A stretch of 64,000 nt of DNA from an uncultured Faecalibacterium sp. GTDB lineage: Bacteria; Bacillota; Clostridia; Oscillospirales; Ruminococcaceae. The DNA lies in NCBI GenBank assembly GCA_934533135.1, contig CAKTBG010000010.1, positions 1 through 64,000 on the forward strand, written 5' to 3'. Position 1 is the stretch's first letter; every line of letters begins with the position of its first letter. Under the pieces are notes generated by a model that was given only the letters and a program-made list of their open reading frames with translations, did not search any database and was not told the origin of the DNA. Position numbers and translations under genes: made by a program. This document shows, one piece after another, positions 16,848-25,470 of the stretch.

Positions 16848-16898
16848 CAGACCCGCACCTCCGGAAATCCAACGATTTCGGTTTGGGTGCAGGGTCTG
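16848..16898. terminator. Terminator between yqfD and hslO
   Basis: An interrupted stem CAGACCC-GCACC with GGGTGC-A-GGGTCTG lies between convergent genes, with A and T runs outside on both strands. Confidence 0.75.
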
Positions 16899-16908
16899 CT
16901 TTTGGTTA

Positions 16909-17820
16909 TCATTCCTTGTTCTCAGGGGCTGCTTCCGGCTCGGCCTTGTCCACCGCCTTCTCGACCAGCTCGTTCAGGTCGAACTGATACTTGGTGTGGC
17001 AGAAGTGGCAGACGACCTCGCAGTTGGGGTCTTCATCGCGGAGCTTGATCAGCTCTTTGCGGCCGAGGCTGAGCAGCATCTCTTCGGTGCGCTCGCGGCT
17101 GCAGTCACACTGGTAATGGACATCGCGCTCGTCGAGGACCTGCGGGTCGAACCCGGCCATCGCCAGCTGCATGATATCCTCGGGCGTTTTGCCCTCCCGG
17201 AGCAGGGTGGTGACGGACGGCATGGCCGCAATGTTCTGCTCCAGACGGGTGATCTCCGCGTCGGTCGCGCCGGGCAGAAGCTGCAGCAGATAGCCTCCGG
17301 CACAAAGGATGGACAGGTCTTTGTCCACCAGAACGCCCAGCGCACAGACGGTCGGGATCTGCTCGCTGTAGGCATAGTAGCTGGTCAGATCCTCCGCGAT
17401 CTCGCCGGAGACCAGCGGAACCTGACCGACGGTCGGCTCCTTCTGCAGCTTATTATCCCGGATGACGGTCAGCACACCATCCTTGCCGACCGCTCCGCCG
17501 ACATCCAGATGCCCGTCTGCACGGGGCGGCAGCTCCACCAGCGGGTGGTCGATGCAGCCCTTGACATTGCCGGTGCCGTCGGTGCAGGCGATGACCACAC
17601 CGGCAGGGCCGTTGCCCGACACCCGCAGGGTGATGGTATCCCGGTCATCCTTGAGCATCGAACCCATCAGGGCTGCACCGGTCAGCAAGCGGCCCAGAGC
17701 CGCACTGCAGGTGGCACTGGTGGTGTGCAGTTTTTCGGCTGTGCGGACGATCTCCGTCGAGTCGATCCCGCAGAACACGACGCCGCCGTTGTCGGACAGG
17801 CCGCGGATCAGATGTGACAT
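16909..17820 (-). CDS. hslO: Hsp33 redox-regulated chaperone
   Basis: This 303-residue chaperone is switched on by oxidation and holds unfolding proteins. The N-terminal Hsp33 fold is followed by the C-terminal zinc centre with cysteines arranged C-x-C...C-x2-C (CDCSRERTE near 236 and VCHFCH near 268). A GGAGG site precedes ATG 17820. It is the last gene of the lon operon, 1 bp after the methyltransferase stop, linking it to protein quality control. Confidence 0.94.
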   Translation of the reverse strand: MSHLIRGLSDNGGVVFCGIDSTEIVRTAEKLHTTSATCSAALGRLLTGAALMGSMLKDDRDTITLRVSGNGPAGVVIACTDGTGNVKGCIDHPLVELPPRADGHLDVGGAVGKDGVLTVIRDNKLQKEPTVGQVPLVSGEIAEDLTSYYAYSEQIPTVCALGVLVDKDLSILCAGGYLLQLLPGATDAEITRLEQNIAAMPSVTTLLREGKTPEDIMQLAMAGFDPQVLDERDVHYQCDCSRERTEEMLLSLGRKELIKLRDEDPNCEVVCHFCHTKYQFDLNELVEKAVDKAEPEAAPENKE

Positions 17821-17821
17821 A

Positions 17822-18574
17822 TCAATTTTCCTCCAATTGGGTATACTGCTTGACGGCACAGAAGAAGTACCGTTCGCTTTCGTCGGTCAGCGGGCCGAAG
17901 GTCTCGCCGTCGCAGACACTTTCCAGCGCAAAGCCGTGTTTTTCAAGAGCTGCGCGGATGGCTGCAAGGTCATAGGTGTATTCATAGAACTGCTCGTGGA
18001 AATGCTCACCGGTCTCCCGGTAGTCGATGTCCACCTGAATCTCCACCCGGCGGTCGGCTTCGCTGTAATGATTCCGCCAGACACAGCGGGCGTCCTCTTC
18101 CTCAAAGGTAAAGACATTCTCCCCCAGAACCTTCTGGTGCTTGTAGGGGGTGTTCATATCAAAGAGGAACACTCCGCCTTTTTCCATGAAAAAGCCCGCG
18201 TTTTGGATGGCGGTATCCAGATCCGGGATATGGTTGAAGGTATCGAAGGTGGACACCGCGCCCCGGATGGTGCCGTAGAGGTCGAGCTGCAGCAGATCCT
18301 GCCGCAGAAGCAGCAATCGACCCGAAAGCCCCAGCTGCTCGGCCTTATCCCGGACGACGCAGAGCATCTCTTCCGACTGGTCAATGCCGATCATATCATA
18401 ACCGGCCTGCGTCAGCATCAGGGTCAGCTCCCCGGTTCCGCAGCCCAGATCGGCCAGAATGCCGTCTGTGATGCCATGGGCGTTCAGCTCCTTTTGGATC
18501 TGGGTGTAAAGGGCATCGTAGTCGGCCTCGCCGTTGAACTCATCGTAGAAATAGGCAAATTCGTTGTAAGCCAT
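17822..18574 (-). CDS. Class I SAM-dependent methyltransferase
   Basis: This 250-residue protein has motif I DLGCGTGELT near residues 42-51, the acidic residue after beta-2 (GIDQSEEML) and a typical Rossmann methyltransferase fold to about 150. The substrate is unknown. The N-terminal YNEFAYFYDEF segment is common in Firmicute methyltransferases located beside hslO or engB. It sits 6 bp after the engB stop. Confidence 0.85.
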   Translation of the reverse strand: MAYNEFAYFYDEFNGEADYDALYTQIQKELNAHGITDGILADLGCGTGELTLMLTQAGYDMIGIDQSEEMLCVVRDKAEQLGLSGRLLLLRQDLLQLDLYGTIRGAVSTFDTFNHIPDLDTAIQNAGFFMEKGGVFLFDMNTPYKHQKVLGENVFTFEEEDARCVWRNHYSEADRRVEIQVDIDYRETGEHFHEQFYEYTYDLAAIRAALEKHGFALESVCDGETFGPLTDESERYFFCAVKQYTQLEEN

Positions 18575-18580
18575 CGTCTG

Positions 18581-19198
18581 TTACTCCGCGTCCTGCATTT
18601 CGGCATTCTCCGACTCCCCTGCGACGGCATCGTTGAGCACCGCCTGCAGTTCCGGAATGCCGTAGCCGTTTTCGCCGCTGGTCAGAATGACCTTCTGGCA
18701 GCCATAGGGTCGGCAAAGGTTCTCGAATTCTTCCTGCGTTTTGGCCAGCTGGCTCTTTTTCAGCTTGTCGGCCTTGGTCAAAGCCACGATATAGGGGATC
18801 TGATGATAGTGCAGATACTGGAGCATCTGCACGTCGTCTGCGCTGGGGGCGTGACGGCAGTCGATGAGCTGCACCAGCAGGGTGTGGTGACGCTGCGCCC
18901 CGAAGTAGCTGTTGATGAGGTCATCCCAGCGTTCCCGGTCGGCGTTGCTCACCTTGGCGTAACCGTAGCCCGGCAGATCCACAAAATAACAGTCGTCCAC
19001 CGCGTAGAAGTTGATGGTCGCCGTCTTGCCCGGCGTGCTGGACACCCGGGCAAGATTTTTGCGATTGCAGAGCTTGTTGATCAGGCTGGATTTGCCGACG
19101 TTGGAGCGGCCCGAAAAGCTCAGCTCCGGGCGGTCGCTCTCGGGCAGCTGGCTCGAGATGCCGTAGCTGGCGATGAAATCCGCTTTGTTGTAGTTCAT
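18581..19198 (-). CDS. engB: Ribosome biogenesis GTPase EngB/YsxC
   Basis: This 205-residue GTPase helps assemble the large ribosomal subunit. G1 is GRSNVGKSS (about 30-38), G3 is DLPGYGYAK (about 75-83) and G4 is TKAD (about 141-144). It lies 16 bp after lon, the conserved lon-engB order of many Firmicutes. The start is fixed by AGGAG and the conserved MNYNKADFI. Confidence 0.95.
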   Translation of the reverse strand: MNYNKADFIASYGISSQLPESDRPELSFSGRSNVGKSSLINKLCNRKNLARVSSTPGKTATINFYAVDDCYFVDLPGYGYAKVSNADRERWDDLINSYFGAQRHHTLLVQLIDCRHAPSADDVQMLQYLHYHQIPYIVALTKADKLKKSQLAKTQEEFENLCRPYGCQKVILTSGENGYGIPELQAVLNDAVAGESENAEMQDAE

Positions 19199-19214
19199 AG
19201 CTTCTCCTGTTCTC

Positions 19215-21671
19215 TTAACAGACGGTACCCGGCTGCGGCTTTTCCGGCTGCTGGGGCAACACGGGCTTTTCGGCCGGTTTCGCCTTCTTGGTGCGGGGGC
19301 GGCGGCTGGCGGCAGCCACGGTGCTGGGCTTGAGCAGAGCCGCACTCAGCACCTGCGACAGGTTGGACATCGGCAGGAATTCGAGGTTCTTCTTGACCTC
19401 ATCATCCACCTCGTAGAGGTCGGGCACATTGTCCTTCGGGATCAGAACGGTCTTCATCCCCTCCCGATAGGCCGCCATGCTCTTTTCGCGCAGGCCGCCG
19501 ATGGGCAGCACATTGCCGTGGAGGGTGATCTCACCGGTCATGGCCACATCCCCCCGCACCGGGATCCCGGACAGGCAGGAGATCAGCGCGGTGGTCAGGG
19601 TGACGCCCGCAGAGGGGCCATCCTTCGGAACCGCCCCCTCGGGTGCGTGGATGTGCAGATCGCATTTTTTCAGACGCTCGGGATCAATGCCGTACTCGGC
19701 CGCGTGGACGCGGGCGTAGGTAACGGCCAACTGCGCACTCTCCTTCATCACGTCGCCCAGCGAGCCGGTGACGGTGATCTTGCCGGTGCCGTTGTCGATG
19801 ACCTGTACCTCGATGGGCAGGGTCTCGCCGCCCACGCTGGTCCATGCCAGACCGTTGGCGATGCCGATGGCGTTGGTGCGGTTGAGGAAATCCGGCTTGA
19901 CGATCCGGGGTCCCAGCATCTTTTCGAGGGTGTTGCCGGTGACGGAAACGGTTTCCGCCTCGCCGGACGCGATCTTCCGGGCACACTTGCGCAGCACACT
20001 GGTGATGGTGCGCTCAAGGCTGCGGACACCGGCCTCCCGGGTATAGCCGTCGATGATGCCGTACAGCGCACTCTGGGCAAACGTCACTTTTCCGGTCAGG
20101 CCGCAGGCTTCCAGCTGCTTCGGAACCAGATGCTTTTTGGCGATGTTGTACTTCTCCACACGAGTATAGCTGGGCAGCTCGATCACATCCATCCGGTCGC
20201 GCAACGGCCCGGGAATGGCACTCAGGTCGTTGGCCGTCGTGATGAACAGCACATGGCTCAGATCAAACGGCATATCAATGAAGTGATCGTTGAAGGTGCT
20301 GTTCTGCTCGGGATCCAGTGCTTCCAGCAGGGCGGCGGCCGGGTCACCCCGGAAATCACCGGCCAGCTTGTCGATCTCGTCCAGCAGCATCAGCGGGTTC
20401 GCGGTTTTGGCCGTGATCATCGCACTGATGATCTTGCCGGGCATGGCTCCGATGTAGGTGCGGCGGTGGCCGCGGATCTCCGCTTCATCCCGGACGCCGC
20501 CCAGACTCAGCCGGACATACTTCCGGTTCAGGCTTTCTGCGATGGAGCGTGCAATGCTGGTCTTGCCGACACCCGGAGGGCCGACGAGACAGATGATCTG
20601 CCCCTTGACGTCCGGAGCCAGTTTCCGGACGGCCAGCACCTCAAGGATCCGGTCTTTGACCTTTTTCAGGCCGTAGTGGTCGCGGTCAAGGATCTTCTGC
20701 GCCTTGGCAATGTCCAGATCATCCTCGGTGAAGGTGTTCCACGGCAGATCGAGGCAGGTATCCAGATAGGTGCGGATGACCGTTCCCTCCTGATTGCTGC
20801 TCTGCATCTTGGAGAGACGATCCGTCTCCTTCAACAGCTTCTTCTCGCACTCGGGAGCCAGATGCAGGGCCATGATCTTGCGGCGGTACTCCTCCACCTC
20901 GGCGGTGGTGTCATCGTCCTCGCCCAGCTCCTCGCTGATCATGTGGAGCTGCTCATGCAGGTAGTAGTCGCGCTGGTTTTTGTCCATCGCTTCGTCCACT
21001 TTTTGGGCGATCTCCTTGTCGATCTCCAGCATTCGGCGTTCCCGGTGCATCTTCTCGATCAACAGTTTCATCCGCCCCATGAGGGTGCTCTCGTCCAGAA
21101 TGGCCTGCTTATCCTCAAAGCGGAACAGCAGGTTGGCCGGAATGTACTCAGACAGGAAGGCCGGGTCGCTGCTGGTGGTGATGCTGAAGACCACATCCTT
21201 GCCGACGTGAGGGTTCAGAGCCAGCAGATCGTCGAAGCCCTTCTTCACATTCCGCACCAGAACATCCAGTTCGGGGCCTTCCTCAGGCTTTGCCGGGCGG
21301 ACGGGTGCGGATCGAACTGCGGAAAGCAGGAAGCTGCCCTCCGTGTCCAATTCGGTCAGCTTGGCACGGTACTTGCCCTCGACCAGAATGCGCACCAGAT
21401 CATCCGACACCCGCATGACCTGCTTGACCTCGGCGACCACACCGTAGGCGTACAGATCCGAGGGGGTCGGATCCTCGACCTTCATATCTTTCTGTGCGAT
21501 CAGAAAGACGTCGGAATTGTTGCTCATCGCCCACTCGACGGCGGCGATGCTCTTATCACGCCCCACCTCGAAATGAAGCAGATTGTTCGGGAAGACCACC
21601 AGCCCGCGCAGGGCGATGGCCGGAAGATGGACAATGTTGCGTTCCACCTTGACGGTAACTTTTTCAGACAT
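19215..21671 (-). CDS. lon: ATP-dependent protease Lon
   Basis: This 818-residue protein has an N-terminal substrate-binding domain (to about 300), an AAA+ domain with Walker A GPPGVGKT and Walker [10 protein letters not shown], and a C-terminal protease domain with the catalytic Ser in [10 protein letters not shown] and its Lys partner in the following helix. The last 45 residues are a Lys/Pro-rich tail. ATG 21671 has GGGGAGG upstream. It is the first gene of lon-engB-methyltransferase-hslO. Confidence 0.96.
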   Translation of the reverse strand: MSEKVTVKVERNIVHLPAIALRGLVVFPNNLLHFEVGRDKSIAAVEWAMSNNSDVFLIAQKDMKVEDPTPSDLYAYGVVAEVKQVMRVSDDLVRILVEGKYRAKLTELDTEGSFLLSAVRSAPVRPAKPEEGPELDVLVRNVKKGFDDLLALNPHVGKDVVFSITTSSDPAFLSEYIPANLLFRFEDKQAILDESTLMGRMKLLIEKMHRERRMLEIDKEIAQKVDEAMDKNQRDYYLHEQLHMISEELGEDDDTTAEVEEYRRKIMALHLAPECEKKLLKETDRLSKMQSSNQEGTVIRTYLDTCLDLPWNTFTEDDLDIAKAQKILDRDHYGLKKVKDRILEVLAVRKLAPDVKGQIICLVGPPGVGKTSIARSIAESLNRKYVRLSLGGVRDEAEIRGHRRTYIGAMPGKIISAMITAKTANPLMLLDEIDKLAGDFRGDPAAALLEALDPEQNSTFNDHFIDMPFDLSHVLFITTANDLSAIPGPLRDRMDVIELPSYTRVEKYNIAKKHLVPKQLEACGLTGKVTFAQSALYGIIDGYTREAGVRSLERTITSVLRKCARKIASGEAETVSVTGNTLEKMLGPRIVKPDFLNRTNAIGIANGLAWTSVGGETLPIEVQVIDNGTGKITVTGSLGDVMKESAQLAVTYARVHAAEYGIDPERLKKCDLHIHAPEGAVPKDGPSAGVTLTTALISCLSGIPVRGDVAMTGEITLHGNVLPIGGLREKSMAAYREGMKTVLIPKDNVPDLYEVDDEVKKNLEFLPMSNLSQVLSAALLKPSTVAAASRRPRTKKAKPAEKPVLPQQPEKPQPGTVC

Positions 21672-21764
21672 ACGTAAAAACCTCCCCACGACCCGGGTTG
21701 GCGCGCGTCGCCGCAAGGGGTCGTGTTTGTGTTGGGTAATCTATATTAGCTCAGGTATCCATTT

Positions 21765-21793
21765 ATTATATCGGAATCCGGCACAGGTTGCAA
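21765..21793 (-). promoter_or_regulatory. lon operon promoter
   Basis: TTGCAA (21788-21793) and TATAAT (21765-21770) are 17 bp apart on the minus strand, about 95 bp upstream of lon. I see no HrcA or CtsR box. Confidence 0.7.
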
Positions 21794-21800
21794 GCAAAAA

Positions 21801-22358
21801 TCAGTGCCGATCCGGATCGGTGCCCTTTTCGCGGATGTTGTAGCCGATCTTGCCGAGAGCAGGCAGGATGGCACGAAGGGTGACTGAGGTCACTGCGCCC
21901 ATCACAAGGCCAAGGATCAGCATGACCGGCGCATAGTAGAGCGACATTTTGGACGACAGGATCACACTTGCGCCCAGCAGCTGCCCGATGTTGTGGGAAA
22001 GTGCCCCACAGACCGATAAAATAAACCATGTGGGCCGCACCGGAAAGTGATAATAGAGGATCCACATCACCAACAGCGACAGCAGACCGCCGCAAAGGGA
22101 GAGGAAGCCTGCTGTCCAGCCTGAGACCAGAAAGACAAACAAGGCTTTGAGCAGGTCAAGGATCAACGCCTGCTCCGCCCCCATGAAGAACAGGGCGTAC
22201 ATCACCACGATGTTGGCAAGACCCAGTTTCATGCCCGGCATCAGCCCCGGGATGACCAGCGTTCCCTCAAGGAAGGAAAGAGCCATCGCCAGCGCAAACA
22301 GCAGACCCGAAAGGGCGAGCTTGTGTGTCTTTTCATAGCTGCGTCTGTTCTTCGGCAT
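21801..22358 (-). CDS. Gx transporter family protein (heptaprenyl diphosphate synthase component I-like)
   Basis: This 185-residue protein has five to six hydrophobic helices and belongs to the family once named heptaprenyl diphosphate synthase component I. It looks like a small ECF-type substrate-binding membrane protein (LSFLEGTLVIPGLMPGMKLGLAN, conserved near residue 30-50). An ion, vitamin or prenyl role is possible but unproven. It precedes the lon promoter and follows the ABC-F gene by 27 bp. Confidence 0.75.
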   Translation of the reverse strand: MPKNRRSYEKTHKLALSGLLFALAMALSFLEGTLVIPGLMPGMKLGLANIVVMYALFFMGAEQALILDLLKALFVFLVSGWTAGFLSLCGGLLSLLVMWILYYHFPVRPTWFILSVCGALSHNIGQLLGASVILSSKMSLYYAPVMLILGLVMGAVTSVTLRAILPALGKIGYNIREKGTDPDRH

Positions 22359-22385
22359 TTACAAAATCTCTCCCCTCGGTGTGAT

Positions 22386-24281
22386 TTATTCCTCGCCGCC
22401 CAGCGATCGTTCGTACTGCTCCTGCTCTTCCATGGCGGCTTCCCATGCGGCAAACAGTTCTTCCTGATGGAAGCGCAGATCTGCCAGCTCGTCGCTCTTT
22501 TCACGCAGGAGCTTCGGGTCGTTGTAGACCTCGGGCGAGTTAATCTCGTTGTCCAGCTCCACTTCCCGTGCGCCGCAGGCTTCCATTTCATCTTCGCAGG
22601 CCTTGATCTTGGCGCGCAGTTCCGCCCGGCGGCGACGCTGCTCCTTGCCGTAGCCGATCTTGGCTGGCTCCGCGGAGCGTTCCGGTGCAGCCGGGGCTGC
22701 ACTGCGCCCCATCAGGGCATCGTAACTCGGATAGACGGTCGCCTTGCCCTCCTCGAGGTAGAGGATCGGGCAGGCCAGACTGTTCATCAGGTGGCGGTCG
22801 TGGGTGACCATCAGCAACGTGCCGGTGTAGGCCATCAGTGCCTCCGTCAGATTTTCGCGGGTGTAGATGTCCAAATGGTTGGTCGGCTCATCCAGAAAAA
22901 GCAGATTCGGCCGCTCCAGCACGATCTCGGCAAACCGCAAACGCGCCAGCTCACCGCCGGACAAGGCCTCGCAGGGCTTGAACACCGTCTCCCCCCGAAA
23001 ACCCAGCTTGGCCAGATGGCTGCGGACTTCCAGCTCGGTCATGCGGGGGTATTTGTTCCAAATCACGTCAATGACCCGGCCCGCACCCAGACGGTTCTGC
23101 TGCTGCGCGAAGATGCTGGGCCGCGCACCGGTACCAAGCCGCACCATGCCGTCCGATGGCCGCCGTTTTCCATCCAGCACCTGCATCAAGGTCGATTTGC
23201 CTGCACCGTTGGGGCCGGCGATGATGAGCCGCTGGCCGCGGCAAACCGTGTAGCTGAAGGGCTCCAGCAGGGTGCGGTCGCCGATCCGGATGGTCAGGTT
23301 TTTCAGGATCACCAGTTCATTCCACGGCTCGACATCGTATTCAAACCGGAACTTCAGCTGGTTCGTCTCGTCCTTGGGTGCCTCGGTAATCTCCAGCTTT
23401 TCCAGCTGCTTGCGGCGGCTCTGCGCCATTTTGGTGGTGGAGGCGCGCACAAGGTTGCGATCCACATAGTCCTGCAGCTTTTCGGCCAGTGCAACGTCGG
23501 CGTCGTGCTGCTTCTGGCGCAGGGCGTCGGCGGCTTCCTTCTGAGGCAGATAGGCCGAGAAGTTGCCCTTGTAGGTGGTCATCGTCTGGAACGAGACTTC
23601 CCAGATCTTGGTACAGACATTGTCGAGGAAATAGCGGTCATGGCTGACCACCAGCACCGCCCCGGAATAGGTCTTGAGGTAATTTTCGAGCCATTCCATG
23701 GTGGCGAAATCCAAGTGGTTGGTCGGCTCGTCCAAGATCAGGACGTCCGGCTTTTTGAGCAGAAGCTTTGCCAGCCGCAGCCGTGTCAGCTCGCCGCCGG
23801 AAAGGACGCCCACATTTTTCTCCCACGTCTCCTGCGGGAAGCCCATGCCGGAAAGGACTTTTTTGATGTTGACATCCATGTTGTAGCCATCGGCCGCGTC
23901 GATGATGTTCTGAAGCGCGTCGTGCTGCTCCAGCAGCGAAGCATCTTCGGGCGATGCGGCCATTTTGCGCTCCAAGATCTGCATCTTGGCCATCGCATCC
24001 AGCACCGGTGCAAAGGTCGAGCGCATTTCGCCGTAGAGATCCAGCGCGACATCGAGCTTTGCGTTCTGCTCCAGATAGCCCAGCGTCACGCCGTGGGTCA
24101 CACTGAATTCGCCGTCGTAATCGGTGTATTCCCCGGTCAGGATCTTGAGCAGGGTGGTCTTGCCGGCACCATTCTGCCCCACGATGCCGATCCGGTCTTC
24201 CTTCTCGACGCTGGCAGTCACATCGTGGAGAACGATCTTTTCCCCAAACGTCTTGCCGAGTTTTTCCAAATGTATCAGCAT
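22386..24281 (-). CDS. ABC-F family ATPase
   Basis: This 631-residue soluble protein has two ABC domains, with Walker A GQNGAGKTT and GPNGAGKST and two signature sequences (LSGGELTRLR, LSGGELARLR). A linker of about 80 residues separates them and a charged coiled-coil tail of about 90 residues follows. It has no membrane segments, so it acts on the ribosome, not in transport. The layout resembles the housekeeping Uup/YdiF group. A ribosome-protection role cannot be judged from the linker alone. Confidence 0.9.
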   Translation of the reverse strand: MLIHLEKLGKTFGEKIVLHDVTASVEKEDRIGIVGQNGAGKTTLLKILTGEYTDYDGEFSVTHGVTLGYLEQNAKLDVALDLYGEMRSTFAPVLDAMAKMQILERKMAASPEDASLLEQHDALQNIIDAADGYNMDVNIKKVLSGMGFPQETWEKNVGVLSGGELTRLRLAKLLLKKPDVLILDEPTNHLDFATMEWLENYLKTYSGAVLVVSHDRYFLDNVCTKIWEVSFQTMTTYKGNFSAYLPQKEAADALRQKQHDADVALAEKLQDYVDRNLVRASTTKMAQSRRKQLEKLEITEAPKDETNQLKFRFEYDVEPWNELVILKNLTIRIGDRTLLEPFSYTVCRGQRLIIAGPNGAGKSTLMQVLDGKRRPSDGMVRLGTGARPSIFAQQQNRLGAGRVIDVIWNKYPRMTELEVRSHLAKLGFRGETVFKPCEALSGGELARLRFAEIVLERPNLLFLDEPTNHLDIYTRENLTEALMAYTGTLLMVTHDRHLMNSLACPILYLEEGKATVYPSYDALMGRSAAPAAPERSAEPAKIGYGKEQRRRRAELRAKIKACEDEMEACGAREVELDNEINSPEVYNDPKLLREKSDELADLRFHQEELFAAWEAAMEEQEQYERSLGGEE

Positions 24282-24302
24282 AATATCCTTAATCCATTCT
24301 TT

Positions 24303-25043
24303 TTACAGCTGGTGGCGGCGGTTCTTCGTGCCTACGGCAGCAAGTTCTTCCGGCTCCATCACCAAAGGGTACAGCTCTTCCAGCGTGGCGATCTCGTAGG
24401 TGGGGCAGACCTTTCCCGGGTTTTCGGCGTGGTTCGGGTTGAACCAGCAGGTATCCAGCCCGGCATTGACACCGCCCTGAATATCACTGGACAGGCTGTC
24501 GCCCACCATCAGAACGTGTTCCCGGTTCTCAACGCCCAGTGCGCGAAGTGCCGCATCGAAGATCTTCCGGTTGGGCTTTTCGCTGTCCAGCTTCTCGGAG
24601 ACAAAGACATCCTCCAGATAATTCAGCAGGCCGGACTCCTGCACCCGGCGGCTCTGCACCTTGTCAAAGCCGTTGGTCACGACGGCAAGGGTCGCCACCT
24701 CCGAAAGCTCCTTCATCACATCCAGCACCGTCGGGCTCATCAGGTCGGGGTGGGTGGACAGCTGTTCCAGATAGAAGCGGTTCATTTCGGCTCCGTTTCC
24801 GGCGGCATTGATGGCCTTGAGGAAGCGGGTAAATCGCTCGCTCATCAGCTTATCGCGGCGGATCTGGCCTTTTTCCAGCTGCTTCCAGAGCTCCGAATTG
24901 ATCTCCCGATAGGTCTGGACCGTCTCAGCGTCCGGCTCGATGCCATAGTTTACCAGCGTTTCGGCCAATGCCTTGTTTTCCGCCGCATCAAAGTTCAAAA
25001 GCGTATTGTCTGCGTCAAACAGAATACAGTAGTATTTTGCCAT
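24303..25043 (-). CDS. HAD hydrolase, YjjG/YfnB-type pyrimidine nucleotidase
   Basis: This 246-residue HAD phosphatase has motif I DADNTLLNFD (nucleophile D10), motif II VTNGFD, the motif III Lys before KIFDAAL, and motif IV GDSLSSDI. The DADNTL form and cap layout fit the YjjG group, which dephosphorylates noncanonical pyrimidine nucleotides. It is 21 bp ahead of the ABC-F gene and probably cotranscribed. Confidence 0.8.
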   Translation of the reverse strand: MAKYYCILFDADNTLLNFDAAENKALAETLVNYGIEPDAETVQTYREINSELWKQLEKGQIRRDKLMSERFTRFLKAINAAGNGAEMNRFYLEQLSTHPDLMSPTVLDVMKELSEVATLAVVTNGFDKVQSRRVQESGLLNYLEDVFVSEKLDSEKPNRKIFDAALRALGVENREHVLMVGDSLSSDIQGGVNAGLDTCWFNPNHAENPGKVCPTYEIATLEELYPLVMEPEELAAVGTKNRRHQL

Positions 25044-25132
25044 GGTGTATTTTCCCCTCTCTCATGCGTCTGATCCCGGGCTGCTGCGGGCTGTTTCTCG
25101 GCTCAGGACTTGTCCGTTTGGAGAACAGCGAG

Positions 25133-25162
25133 AAGCCAGCTCCTACCCGGCAGAGCTGGCTT
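25133..25162. terminator. Hairpin after the small acidic Cys protein
   Basis: A 10-bp stem AAGCCAGCTC/GAGCTGGCTT with a 10-nt loop sits just 3' of the 25173 gene. The minus-strand T tract is poor, so this may be a weak terminator. Confidence 0.45.
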
Positions 25163-25172
25163 CCGATTCTTT

Positions 25173-25415
25173 TTATCTTTCCTGCGTTGTTTCCGGCAAT
25201 TCGGAAATTTCGTAAGCGTTGTCGTCCGATGGATCCGGGCAGTTGTCGCTGCATTGGCTCACGCTGCCGCAGGGTGCTTCGGAGCATTTCGCCATTTCCT
25301 CCTCCGAAACGCCGTTGTCAACATTTTCCCAGTCCATCTCATAGGAATCCACACTGCCGTCGGTCACATCCTCGGCTCCCGGCAGACCGGGAACACGGAA
25401 CACGTCGAAGACCAT
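25173..25415 (-). CDS. Small acidic protein with four-cysteine cluster
   Basis: This 80-residue protein contains four cysteines in a C-x4-C-x5-C-x3-C pattern (KCSEAPCGSVSQCSDNC, about 40-55) within a strongly acidic chain. ATG 25415 has GGGAGG upstream, which supports translation. I do not recognise the family; metal binding is possible. It lies between the SGNH hydrolase gene and the HAD gene on the same strand. Confidence 0.6.
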   Translation of the reverse strand: MVFDVFRVPGLPGAEDVTDGSVDSYEMDWENVDNGVSEEEMAKCSEAPCGSVSQCSDNCPDPSDDNAYEISELPETTQER

Positions 25416-25470
25416 GGGCACTCCTCCCTTCTGCTCAGCTTATGCAGACGGGCAGGAAATGGTTCCCGGG

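Noticed and set aside
22323..25073. A 916-codon plus-strand open frame opposite the ABC-F and HAD genes
   Set aside because: It is antisense to two well-conserved genes, has no recognisable domain and no ribosome site; high GC keeps opposite frames open.
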